Shown: piece by piece, positions 1 through 8,670 of the stretch
Position numbering within the stretch: position 1 is the stretch's first letter
How the letters are laid out: the number at the start of each line of letters is the position of its first letter
Assembly (NCBI RefSeq): GCF_007896845.1
Contig: NZ_VOHS01000041.1
Coordinates: 1 to 41,233 of the forward strand
Source: Chitinophaga pinensis
GTDB lineage: Bacteria; Bacteroidota; Bacteroidia; Chitinophagales; Chitinophagaceae
DNA length: 41,233 nt
Direction: 5' to 3'
Program-made: the position numbers and the translations under genes
The notes under the pieces: model-generated
The model's database searches: none
The model's input: only the letters and a program-made list of their open reading frames with translations
Told to the model about the DNA's origin: nothing

Positions 1-547
1 TCCTGCATCACATATTACACAGACTTAAAACCGGCGGCCTCCTGACAAAAACGATCTCTGTTTTTTGTTTGTTAAGTGGTGCATATAGCGTCGCCAACAA
101 CAACAGACATGACATCCGTGTAGCAGGCCTCATTGTACTTACAGCTGTCGCTGCACACCTGTATCTGATCTATCAGAACATCGGTTCGAACTGAGACATT
201 ATCTTTCACCAGAAACTTTCCTTATAGCCGCAACAAACGCTTTATCTATATGCTCATGCAATATCTGTTATTGCTGGCACCAGAGATCATTCTCCTGTTT
301 GTGATGGAAACACCACTGCTGGCTACACTATTGGGTTTTATGCTATATCCGCACTGGTGTGCTTCCGGGGTCTCCTCTATCAGATCGGCCTGCACATGAA
401 TATTATTTACCGGTCGTTTTCGTCGTGTATATTCTCCTCTTCTGGATGATCATGTATGACTGTTTATGGCAATCAGCCTGCGTCAATCTCCTGCTGGGAT
501 ATATATTATTCTGTAACAGATATTATAAATTACCGCCGCTTGTCTGA
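1..547 (+). pseudogene. Frame-disrupted 3' part of a multi-pass membrane protein gene
   Basis: The 5' end lies outside the window. No single frame is open through this stretch, but three consecutive frames each give hydrophobic, membrane-like protein. Frame 3 to the stop at 192-194 ends in AAHLYLIYQNIGSN. Frame 1 from about 196 gives LSFTRNFPYSRNKRF followed by a strongly hydrophobic segment. Frame 2 from about 359 to 547 gives RPAHEYYLPVVFVVYILLF and another hydrophobic stretch. The pieces would join with shifts near 190 and 355, giving a C-terminal region with at least four membrane segments. The family is not identified; an ABC-type permease or an amino-acid permease C-terminus are both possible. 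No promoter or ribosome-binding site marks any piece as a gene of its own. The indels could be sequence errors, as elsewhere in the window. Confidence 0.4.
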
Positions 548-643
548 AAGCAATAAAACAACACCTTAAAACTACCCATGTATTTAATTGTCATTTTAAC
601 ACTTTTATCATTATCTTGGGATTAGCTTTATAATTCCACTATA

Positions 644-3209
644 ATGAAACACTGGTTATATCTCGCCGTCCTTACGTGCCTTACGCAGACTGTCTTCGCC
701 AAATATGACCCTGACTCCGTCTATCTTTTCTCTTATACCACGGAGAAAAATAATCATCACAACGGACTACATTTTGCATGGAGCCGGGATCAGCAGCAAT
801 GGCATCCTATCGGCAATGAATGGGGATATCTGAAAAGCGATTATGGTCGTTGGGGTTCGGAGAAAAAGATGTTCGCGCCTTACCTGATCAGCGGACCAGA
901 TGGTAACTGGCATTGCGTCTGGGGCTTAAATGATAAGGAACATGCCTTTGCACATGCCGCCTCCCCTGATCTCATTCACTGGAAACGTCAGAGCTATCCT
1001 GTTATGCAGGCCGGCAGCAATGTTTTACAGCCTGTCAGCTGGTATGATGCCACTCAGCAACAATATAACATCATTTACACCACCTCAGCAGGTAAATACT
1101 ATCAGACTACTACGAAAGATTTTACCGCCTATTCTCCGGCAACGGAAGTACCCGCTACAGCCTATCGCCATCAGACCATCTCCGTAGAACTGCCAACAGG
1201 CAAAACAAGCGGACAACTGCACCGTGTACCATGGAAAGTGGCGGATCAGCTGATCAAAACATATGAGGGGAAACTATATAAGATGGAGCAGTACAGTGAA
1301 TCGACTGCCGGGGATAGTGCCCGCTTCGCGGGTATCAGTCATGTAAGCGCTACCATCTCTGTACAGCCAGCATTGGCGAAACCCATCAGCGATCTGCTTT
1401 TTGGTGTTTTCTTTGAAGATATTAACTACGCTGCCGACGGCGGATTATACGCAGAGCTGATCCAGAACCGGGACTTTGAATATGCCCTCTCCGATAAAGA
1501 AGGCCGTGATAAACAATGGAACAGTACCCATTCCTGGCAGCTGCAAGGCACACAAAGTACCTTCACAATTGATACCAGCTCACCATTACACCGCAATAAC
1601 CCACATTACGGGGTGCTCAATACAAAGGAACCGGGCGCTGTATTGTCAAATACCGGTTTTGACGGTATCGCTCTCAATAAAGGAGAGAAATACCAGTTCT
1701 CCCTGTTCTGCAGGGGAAAAGGTACGCTGCTGGTCAGACTGGTCAGTAAAGAGGGCACTACACTGGCCCAGACCACATTGTCACTCAATGCCCCGGAATG
1801 GAAACAAAGCAGCGCCACATTGACGGCTGCTGGTACCGTTTCGGACGCTCATCTGGAGCTATTGCCCCGTACAAAAGGTGGACTTGATGTGGACATGATA
1901 TCCTTATTTCCCGCTAAAACATTCAAAACCAGACGAAACGGATTACGGCCTGACCTGGCACAAACTATTGCCGATATCCACCCCCGTTCATCCGTTTTCC
2001 CGGTGGATGTGTAGCCCACGGTGATGGCCTTGGTAATATGTATCGTTGGAAAAATACCATTGGTCCTCTGGAAACGCGTATCCCCCAGCGTAATCTGTGG
2101 GGGTATCATCAATCCGCCGGACTGGGTTACTTCGAATACTTCCAATACTGCGAAGATATCGGCGCTGAACCATTGCCCGTCGTTCCCGCAGGTGTACCCT
2201 GTCAGAATTCAGGTGTAGGTGGGGGCGGACAACAAGGCGGTATCCCCATGACTGAAATGGACAACTATGTACAGGAAGTACTGGATCTCATAGAATACGC
2301 CAACGGCGACGTCAATACCACCTGGGGAAAGAAACGGGCAGCCGCCGGTCATCCGGCCCCTTTTCATCTGAAATACATCGGTATAGGCAATGAAGACCTG
2401 ATCACAGATGTATTCGAAGAAAGATTCACCATGATTTACAAAGTTATGCAGGCAAAACATCCGGAAATCACAGTCATCGGCACCGTAGGTCCTTTTTATG
2501 AAGGTACCGACTATGAAGAAGGATGGGCGCTGGCCGGAAAACTGAAAGTACCTATGGTGGATGAACATTATTATGAGACATCCGGTTGGTTCATCAACAA
2601 TCAGACTTCTATGATAAATACGACCGCTCGCGTTCAAAAGTTTATCTGGGCGAATATGCAGCCCATCTGCCCGGTGCAAAGGTCAATCTGGAAACAGCAT
2701 TGGCCGAGGCTATTTATCTGACGGGTGTTGAAAGGAACGGTGATATCGTCAGTATGACTTCCTATGCCCCCTTACTCGCAAAAGAAGGGCATACACAATG
2801 GAATCCGGACATGATCTACTTTAACAATACAGCCGTTAAACTGACCACCGCTTATCAGGTTCAGAAGTTATTCGGGAATAATGCCGGGAATGAATACCTG
2901 CCTAATACCACCTCGCTTTCTACCAATCAGGAAATTCTGAATAAAAGGATCGCCGTATCTGTTGTGCGGGATAGCAAAAGTAAAGACGTCATCATCAAGC
3001 TGGTCAACATTTCACCGTTCAGTATCCCTTCGACGATAGATCTGGGTACACTGAACATTGACGGCACAGCAGGTACAATGACAATCTTACAGGGAGATCC
3101 GTCTTCCAAAGACGCGAAACCGGTCAGCACAGCTATCACTATAGCATCAAAATTCAATACCGGATTGCCGGCATATTCTTTCTCTATTATAAGGATCAAA
3201 ACAAAGTAA
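644..3209 (+). pseudogene. Two-domain GH51 alpha-L-arabinofuranosidase, two frameshifts
   Basis: Predicted secreted enzyme removing terminal alpha-L-arabinofuranosyl residues. A signal peptide (MKHWLYLAVLTCLTQTVFA) precedes a ~200-residue domain that resembles a GH43-type five-bladed propeller (SVYLFSYTTEKNN, WGSEKKMFAPY, ASPDLIHWKR). The GH51 part then follows: LLFGVFFEDINYAADGG, NIYRWKNTIGPLE-like and CEDIGAEPLPV motifs. The acid/base Glu is in GIGNED (codon 2392-2394) and the nucleophile Glu in VYLGEY (codon 2652-2654). Frame 2 is open to 2014, frame 1 is used from about 1987 and frame 3 from about 2604. Each break is explained by one missing G (CCCCCGTTC at 1981-1989; CAGAC at 2602-2606). 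All family motifs survive across the breaks, so sequence error is as likely as a recent mutation. The stop is 5 nt before the GH27 start, implying one operon. Confidence 0.88.
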
Positions 3210-3214
3210 TCAGC

Positions 3215-4555
3215 ATGAGATCAGTTCTTTTATGGGCCTTTGTCCTTTTAGGCTGCACAACATCCGCACAACAAAAGAAAGACTTCCATTCATGGGCGCC
3301 TACGCCCCCGATGGGATGGAACAGCTGGGATTGTTACGGACCGACAGTGACAGAAGCAGAAGTGAAAGCCAATACCGACTATATGGCCACTCACCTGAAA
3401 GCGTCCGGATGGCAATACATCATCGTAGATATCCGCTGGTACGTGGCCAATGATAAATCACATGGCTATAATGAAACCAATCCTGATTATAATATAGACG
3501 CATACGGACGTTTTCAGCCTGCTGTCAACCGGTTTCCTTCGGCAGCAAACGGACAGGGATTTAAGCCGCTGGCAGACTATATACACAGCAAAGGATTGAA
3601 ATTCGGTATTCATATCATGCGGGGAGTACCGGTAGTTGCTGTGAATAAAAAACTGCCTGTTAAAGGGACGAACGTCACCGCTGCAGATATCTACAGCAAA
3701 CAGGATCAGTGTAAATGGCTACATGATATGTATACGATTGTACCGGATAAAACAGGTGCACAGGAATATTATAATTCTCTGTTTGACATGTATGCTTCGT
3801 GGGGGGTGGACTTTGTAAAAGTAGATGATCTTTCCGCACCTGTTTATTTTGCAGAAGAGATTGAAATGATCAGAAAAGCAATCGCACGGACCGACCGTAA
3901 AATTCTGCTCAGTACCTCACCGGGAGAAACGCCCATCGCACAGGGAGCACATGTACAGCAGCATGCCAATATGTGGCGTACGGTTGACGATTTCTGGGAT
4001 AACTGGCCGCACCTGAAAGACCACTTCGAAGTATTTGACCGCTGGAACAAGTGGCGTACCACGGGCGCATGGCCTGACGGAGACATGCTGCCACTGGGAC
4101 ATATCGGGATCCGTGCAGAAAGAGGACAGCCACGTATGACTTCCTTTACAAAAGACGAGCAGTATACCCTGATGACACTCTGGACCATTTTCAGATCGCC
4201 GTTGATGTTTGGTGGTAATCTGCCTGACAATGATCCTTTCACACTGTCACTGCTGACCAACAAACAGGTATTACAGGTATTGAATAACAGCAGTAACAAC
4301 CGCCCGCTTTTCAATGAAAAAGATAAAGCGGCATGGACGGCTGATGTACCGGGTAAACCGGCTAAATATCTCGCTGTCTTTAATAAAGCTGATAAAGATA
4401 GCGCCGCCGTTACTGTTGATCTTTCTACAATAGGCATCAAAGGTGCATGTACCATTACGGACCTCTGGTCAGGAAAAGTACTGGGGAAATTCAATGGTAG
4501 TTTTGCTCCGCAGATTAATCCGCATGGCGCAGGACTTTATAAAGTCACGCCATAA
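3215..4555 (+). CDS. GH27 alpha-galactosidase (secreted)
   Basis: A 446-residue glycoside hydrolase of family 27, which cleaves terminal alpha-galactosyl (in some members beta-L-arabinopyranosyl) residues by a retaining mechanism. The N-terminal leader MRSVLLWAFVLLGCTTSAQ is either a signal peptide or, through the LLGC at 11-14, an atypical lipobox. The family's APTPPMGWNSWDCYG begins at residue 28. The likely nucleophile is D204 in DFVKVDD and the likely acid/base D259 in WRTVDDFWD. SPLMFGGN is the usual motif before the beta-sandwich C-terminal domain (about 355-446). Length and motifs are complete. It starts 5 nt after the GH51 stop, so the two are probably co-transcribed and act together on arabinose- and galactose-containing plant glycans. 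The N-terminal catalytic region also contains an insertion around GVPVVAVNKKLPVKGTN, common in bacterial members. Confidence 0.93.
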   Translation: MRSVLLWAFVLLGCTTSAQQKKDFHSWAPTPPMGWNSWDCYGPTVTEAEVKANTDYMATHLKASGWQYIIVDIRWYVANDKSHGYNETNPDYNIDAYGRFQPAVNRFPSAANGQGFKPLADYIHSKGLKFGIHIMRGVPVVAVNKKLPVKGTNVTAADIYSKQDQCKWLHDMYTIVPDKTGAQEYYNSLFDMYASWGVDFVKVDDLSAPVYFAEEIEMIRKAIARTDRKILLSTSPGETPIAQGAHVQQHANMWRTVDDFWDNWPHLKDHFEVFDRWNKWRTTGAWPDGDMLPLGHIGIRAERGQPRMTSFTKDEQYTLMTLWTIFRSPLMFGGNLPDNDPFTLSLLTNKQVLQVLNNSSNNRPLFNEKDKAAWTADVPGKPAKYLAVFNKADKDSAAVTVDLSTIGIKGACTITDLWSGKVLGKFNGSFAPQINPHGAGLYKVTP

Positions 4556-4556
4556 T

Positions 4557-4579
4557 AAATGGCCTGTATCAGGCCATTT
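4557..4579. terminator. Bidirectional terminator hairpin between GH27 and araC-type gene
   Basis: Perfect 10-bp inverted repeat AAATGGCCTG / CAGGCCATTT with a 3-nt loop, followed by TTTTCTTG on the plus strand and preceded by an A-rich run that gives U residues on the minus strand. It lies between convergent genes, and the minus-strand regulator's stop codon (4569-4571) sits inside it. Confidence 0.75.
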
Positions 4580-5453
4580 TCTTGTATTGATTAGGGCTTA
4601 CCCCTACTTCCTTCTTAAACAGACGGGAGAAATAAGGAGGGTTTTCAAAACCCAGCAGATAGGCAATTTCTGCAACGCTCTGATCAGCTGTTTTAAGCAG
4701 GTTTTTAGCCTCTGAGATAAGATAGATATGAATAAGTTCTATGGCAGTCTTGCCGGTCTCCTGCTTCAGCAGATCACTCAGATAACGCGGAGACAGATGC
4801 AGTTGCTCTGCCATATAATTCACGGTGGGTAATCCTTTATCTTCAATACTGCTATCCTTGAAATAATTGGCCAGTGTCTCGCTAAAGCGGGACACTGTTT
4901 TTCCTGATAATTCGGCTCTGTTGATGAACTGACGTTTGTAGAAACGCTGGCAGTATTGCAGCATAGAACCAATATGTCCGAGAATAATATTACGGCTGTA
5001 TTCGTCCTGTGTACCGTTATATTCTGTTTCAATTTTTCTGTACAACTCCCACATGATCTGCTCTTCCCGTGGAGACAGATGTAATGCCTCATTCACTTCG
5101 TAGTCAAAGAAATTGTACTTTTTAATCTCCGTGTGCAGGACATGTCCGTTGAGATAGTCTTCATGAAAAAACAGGAGGAACCCATCTTCCTCAAATTGCA
5201 GATCTTTCATTTCGATGATCTGACGGGGCTTAGCGAAATACATGGAACCATTCTGGTTATCGTAGTTCGTCCGCCCATATTTTATCATCCCTGCCTTTAG
5301 CTTCTTGAACCCGATCATATAAAAATCACTGGTAAACTCCCTGTCCCCTATTGTACAGGTATTATCACAACGGGTAAGACTGAGCATAGGATTTTCCGGA
5401 GGAGGAAAATTATTTGCGCGGTGCAGATCTGCCAGATGTTTATAGTGTATCAT
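4569..5453 (-). CDS. AraC-family transcriptional regulator
   Basis: A 294-residue cytoplasmic regulator. The N-terminal ~170 residues match the sensory part typical of Bacteroidota AraC proteins (start MIHYKHLADLHRANNF, with YMIGFKKLKAG and a predicted cupin-like strand pattern). The C-terminal ~100 residues form the double helix-turn-helix: LHLSPRYLSDLLKQETGK is the first recognition helix, and VAEIAYLLGFENPPYFSRLF with KKEVGVSPNQYKK is the conserved second helix and signature. It converges on the GH51-GH27 pair and may control it, although the ligand cannot be read from sequence. A palindrome at 5473-5488, 20-35 bp upstream of the start codon, suggests autoregulation. Confidence 0.92.
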   Translation of the reverse strand: MIHYKHLADLHRANNFPPPENPMLSLTRCDNTCTIGDREFTSDFYMIGFKKLKAGMIKYGRTNYDNQNGSMYFAKPRQIIEMKDLQFEEDGFLLFFHEDYLNGHVLHTEIKKYNFFDYEVNEALHLSPREEQIMWELYRKIETEYNGTQDEYSRNIILGHIGSMLQYCQRFYKRQFINRAELSGKTVSRFSETLANYFKDSSIEDKGLPTVNYMAEQLHLSPRYLSDLLKQETGKTAIELIHIYLISEAKNLLKTADQSVAEIAYLLGFENPPYFSRLFKKEVGVSPNQYKKMA

Positions 5454-5472
5454 ATTATCAGATTAAATATCC

Positions 5473-5488
5473 TGATACAAAAGTATCA
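5473..5488 (-). promoter_or_regulatory. Palindromic operator candidate upstream of the AraC-type gene
   Basis: Perfect inverted repeat TGATACAAAAGTATCA. A direct copy of one arm with its centre (TTGATACAAAAGT) recurs at about 5507-5518. On the minus strand the palindrome contains TACTTTTG (5478-5485), which fits the Bacteroidota -7 consensus TAnnTTTG, so a protein bound here would overlap the regulator's promoter. No well-spaced -33 element was found. Confidence 0.45.
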
Positions 5489-5680
5489 ACTATATAGCAG
5501 CATAATTGATACAAAAGTCGGTAAAAATGGCACATATCACGGTTCGACCCTTAACAATATGATAAGAATGACTTAATATCTGATCTGTTTTTCACATCTC
5601 CGGAATTTCTACTTTGCGCGCCTCATATGAAGCAGGTTGACAACACCCGCTTCTGGTAAAAACCCATAATGTAACATTCT

Positions 5681-6943
5681 ATGAAAAGACACGCGTATTT
5701 AATCGCACTTTCCACGTCGCTGGCTTTTGCTGCCTGTAGCAAACAATCCGGAGAACCCGCTCCCTCAGCCGACAAACTAGCTGCTGCCAATGAGATCTCT
5801 GCTGCTGCTGCCAGTACCATCACCTACACAGATGAAAGCGCTTTTGTCAACAGCCTTTCCTCTTATGGTTTTAAAACACCGGATCAACTGACGCTGAACC
5901 GTGATGGTTCCACCAGTGGCTATACTTCGGTATATGGATTCAATATTCCGGCGGCCAATCAGGTAACAGGTTTCAAATGGAACAGCGGAGACGAGCAGAC
6001 CAATGAATGGCGTCCACAAGGTATCGGAGGCTTTACCTGGGGCACAAAGAAGTTCCTTGTAGTTTCATGGTATGGCGTTGATCCGGGTACGATTGCTGGT
6101 GTAGCCAATCAACACAAAGGCGTACGTATTTCATTGGTAGATATTACCAATATGAACAGCGTTACCTATCGCCATATTCTGCTGGTACAGAACAAAGCCA
6201 ACATGACCAACTCCTCACTGTACAAGGCTTCCAATACCTATACACAGCTGGGATCTTTCTGTCCGGTAACGATTCACGCAGGTGGAGTAACCTGTCATGC
6301 AGGAAAATTATTCGTTGCAGATACCAAACTGGGGATGCGCGTATTTGATCTGACGAAATTCGTGTCTGCACAAAGCGATGACACAGAAACAAGTTGCGGA
6401 CAAGCAACCAACGGTGACCTGAAAGCCTTTAACTATGGTTACATCTTACCACAGACCGGCTATTATAAGATCACTAATGCCAATCCTTTCTCCTGTATCG
6501 AACTGGGTGAAGGCGCTACAGCTGCCAGCAAATACCTCTGGACAGCACAGTATATAGAGCCCTCTGAAACAACTGTACCACAGGTGTTCGGATTCCTTGT
6601 TAATGATGCCGGACAGGTAAGTACCACCACACAGCCGACAATCATCACCCCTGTTGACAATGACACTACCCGTGTGCATGGCATACAGGGTGTATTCAGA
6701 ATGGGTAATAAGACGTTCATGTCTACAACAGGAAATAGTTCTTACGAAGGATCTACAGGCAGGCTGACACGCTACAACGATGGTACTGTTGCCGGTACCC
6801 GTTACCGCTGGCCACATGGTGCAGAAGATCTGTACCGTGACGCTGCTACCGGTTATCTCTGGTGTCTGACAGAGTATGAAACAGAAAAGTATGGAAAGGA
6901 CAACAGATGTGTATTTGCTGTCAGAGTTTCAGATTATGATTGA
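5681..6943 (+). CDS. Putative lipoprotein of unknown function, propeller-like
   Basis: A 420-residue exported protein. MKRHAYLIALSTSLAFAACSKQ has a clear lipobox (AAC, Cys19), so it is predicted to be lipid-anchored in the envelope. Residues 20-50 are a low-complexity Ala/Ser linker. The rest contains repeated strand-rich units such as GGFTWGTKKFLVVSWYG, IHAGGVTCHAGKLFVAD, GMRVFDLTKF and HGAEDLYRDAATGYLWCLTEYE, which looks like a beta-propeller of the kind found in secreted proteins that bind or cleave polymers. No catalytic motif is recognised and I cannot assign a family. It is a single gene, separated from the divergent regulator by 227 bp and from the convergent nadR by a strong hairpin. 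Confidence 0.8.
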   Translation: MKRHAYLIALSTSLAFAACSKQSGEPAPSADKLAAANEISAAAASTITYTDESAFVNSLSSYGFKTPDQLTLNRDGSTSGYTSVYGFNIPAANQVTGFKWNSGDEQTNEWRPQGIGGFTWGTKKFLVVSWYGVDPGTIAGVANQHKGVRISLVDITNMNSVTYRHILLVQNKANMTNSSLYKASNTYTQLGSFCPVTIHAGGVTCHAGKLFVADTKLGMRVFDLTKFVSAQSDDTETSCGQATNGDLKAFNYGYILPQTGYYKITNANPFSCIELGEGATAASKYLWTAQYIEPSETTVPQVFGFLVNDAGQVSTTTQPTIITPVDNDTTRVHGIQGVFRMGNKTFMSTTGNSSYEGSTGRLTRYNDGTVAGTRYRWPHGAEDLYRDAATGYLWCLTEYETEKYGKDNRCVFAVRVSDYD

Positions 6944-6970
6944 TAGGAGCAAATAAAAGCTTTACACCTG

Positions 6971-7009
6971 AGGGGCTGATATGAAAGGGACTGCTTTCAT
7001 ACAGCCCCT
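6971..7009. terminator. Terminator hairpin between convergent genes
   Basis: Sixteen-bp stem with one bulged A: AGGGGCTGATATGAAAG pairs with CTTTCATACAGCCCCT around a 6-nt loop, followed by TTCTTTAT on the plus strand. It lies between the lipoprotein gene and the end of nadR and probably serves both. Confidence 0.7.
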
Positions 7010-7022
7010 TTCTTTATAGATT

Positions 7023-8048
7023 TTATGCGTAATGTAGTTTTTCTGCGAACTGATGCCAGCTCTCCAGCTTACGTTGCATGAGTTGTTCAATCAGTACAAC
7101 TGCCTGCTCGAAACGTTCATCCCAATCTCCCCGGATCTCTTCACAGGTAACGCCATACTTATCCAGTACCCGGCGATGTGAAACATCAAGACGATTACGA
7201 TCTTCTTCGCTCAGACGTGTGCCGTCCTGTACATAAGGCGCATCATTATTCAGATAGAGATAAAGATCTGCCCTGTTACTTTCAAAGATGCCACGGTCTA
7301 CAGACAGCTCGGTATTAAAAGCAAACTCTCCGTAAGAAAGCGTGATATGAATGTTGGTATCGATGACCAGCAGCGGACTTGGTCCTTTTGCTGCCCTGTC
7401 GATACGGGCCGCATGTTCCCGCGCGATCAGATAAAGATCTTTAACGCCAAAGTCATTGGAATCTGTAATAATATCCCTTCCCGCTTCCAACACACCGGTA
7501 CAATTGAAATGTTCCGATAACCTGCTGGTCAGGGTAGTCTTTCCTGTTGACTCCGTACCTAACAACACGACCTTCGTCACCAACGATGCTTTTACTGCAT
7601 CCGGCAAATATTGCCATGTATCCGGAAGATTAGCCCTGATCTTTGAAGCAGATACAGGATAACGGGCTTTTTTCATATCAAAAGCCATGTGGGTAATACC
7701 CATATAATCAGCTACCAGCTCGCCGTAAGGTTCCGAAGTAACCACCAGTGAATGATCAGGAAATAAGAATTTAAACTGTGCCGCCCATAACTCAGACGCC
7801 AATGCCGACGTCTCGGAAGTATTTGGCAACAGACTTTCGTCATATTGAAATACCAGCACCTTTATACGCGGATCATGGCGGAAGGTGTCTTCCACCCAAA
7901 CCTGACGCACAGGAGCCGGAAGGGTTTCCTTATTACTGCAGCAGATCAATACGGATAGCTCATCACAATACGAGAGGGCAAACCTGATCATCGCTTCATG
8001 CCCCTTATGGAAGGGCATAAATTTCCCAAAAACAAAACCTTTACGCAT
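7023..8048 (-). CDS. nadR: Bifunctional NMN adenylyltransferase / ribosylnicotinamide kinase (NadR-like)
   Basis: A 341-residue cytoplasmic enzyme predicted to phosphorylate nicotinamide riboside to NMN and adenylylate NMN to NAD. Residues 1-150 form the nucleotidyltransferase: GKFMPFHKGHEAM with the H14-x-x-H17 motif, and the SASKIR signature at 133-138. Residues 155-335 form the kinase with the P-loop GTESTGKTT at 164-172 and a DTN motif (VIDTNIH). It lacks the N-terminal helix-turn-helix of the enterobacterial repressor form, so it should be purely catalytic. It overlaps the pnuC stop by 8 nt (7023-8048 against 8041-8670), the classical trapping arrangement in which the imported riboside is phosphorylated at once. 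Confidence 0.95.
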   Translation of the reverse strand: MRKGFVFGKFMPFHKGHEAMIRFALSYCDELSVLICCSNKETLPAPVRQVWVEDTFRHDPRIKVLVFQYDESLLPNTSETSALASELWAAQFKFLFPDHSLVVTSEPYGELVADYMGITHMAFDMKKARYPVSASKIRANLPDTWQYLPDAVKASLVTKVVLLGTESTGKTTLTSRLSEHFNCTGVLEAGRDIITDSNDFGVKDLYLIAREHAARIDRAAKGPSPLLVIDTNIHITLSYGEFAFNTELSVDRGIFESNRADLYLYLNNDAPYVQDGTRLSEEDRNRLDVSHRRVLDKYGVTCEEIRGDWDERFEQAVVLIEQLMQRKLESWHQFAEKLHYA

Positions 8049-8670
8049 ATTTCAGTTGTTTCCTCCATTGAAGCAGGCCGAACGTGGCCAGCCCCAAAAA
8101 TACCACATACTCAAGTGATAAAAAATAAATTTCTTTAATAAGATATAAAATAACACTCACAATATCTACAACGATCCACAGTACCCACGTCTCGATGCGT
8201 TTCTTTGCCAGCAGAAACGTCGCCAGCACACTTGCCATCATGACGAAAGAGTCCGCAAACGGATAGGTGGCCGGCAAAGGAAAGTATTGCGGCATCCAGA
8301 TATGGAAACGTTGAATCGTGTATCCCATCGCAATCGTCCCCAGCAATAATGCCACGCCGTATATGCCTGTCATCGGACGGGTCATCCGGGTAACCGGCAG
8401 CTCCTCCGTTTTATTTCTCCAGTTATACCAGCCGAACACTGTTACCACCAGAAAGAATACCTGCAATAACATATCCGCATACAGCTGCACCTGAAAAAAC
8501 AGCACAAACAATGCGATCTCATTGACAATACCTGTTGGCCAGGTCAATACATTCGCTCTGGAAGCATAGTACACAGATATCAATCCGAAGAGGGTCCCGA
8601 TCAGTTCAATATAACTCACAGGATATGACAGCACACTGAAAGCGATATCATTCACATCGAAAAACGTCAT
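8041..8670 (-). CDS. pnuC: PnuC-type nicotinamide riboside transporter
   Basis: A 209-residue inner-membrane protein with about seven hydrophobic segments, typical of the PnuC vitamin uniporter family. Family features include LIGTLFGLISVYYASRANVL, the WPTGIVNEIALFV segment, VFGWYNWRN and the C-terminal WIVVDIVSVILYLIKEIYF. PnuC homologues import either nicotinamide riboside or thiamine. The downstream overlapping NadR kinase favours nicotinamide riboside here; in thiamine loci the third gene is usually a thiamine pyrophosphokinase. The start codon overlaps the receptor's stop (TGATG, 8668-8672), indicating translational coupling. Confidence 0.93.
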   Translation of the reverse strand: MTFFDVNDIAFSVLSYPVSYIELIGTLFGLISVYYASRANVLTWPTGIVNEIALFVLFFQVQLYADMLLQVFFLVVTVFGWYNWRNKTEELPVTRMTRPMTGIYGVALLLGTIAMGYTIQRFHIWMPQYFPLPATYPFADSFVMMASVLATFLLAKKRIETWVLWIVVDIVSVILYLIKEIYFLSLEYVVFLGLATFGLLQWRKQLKYA

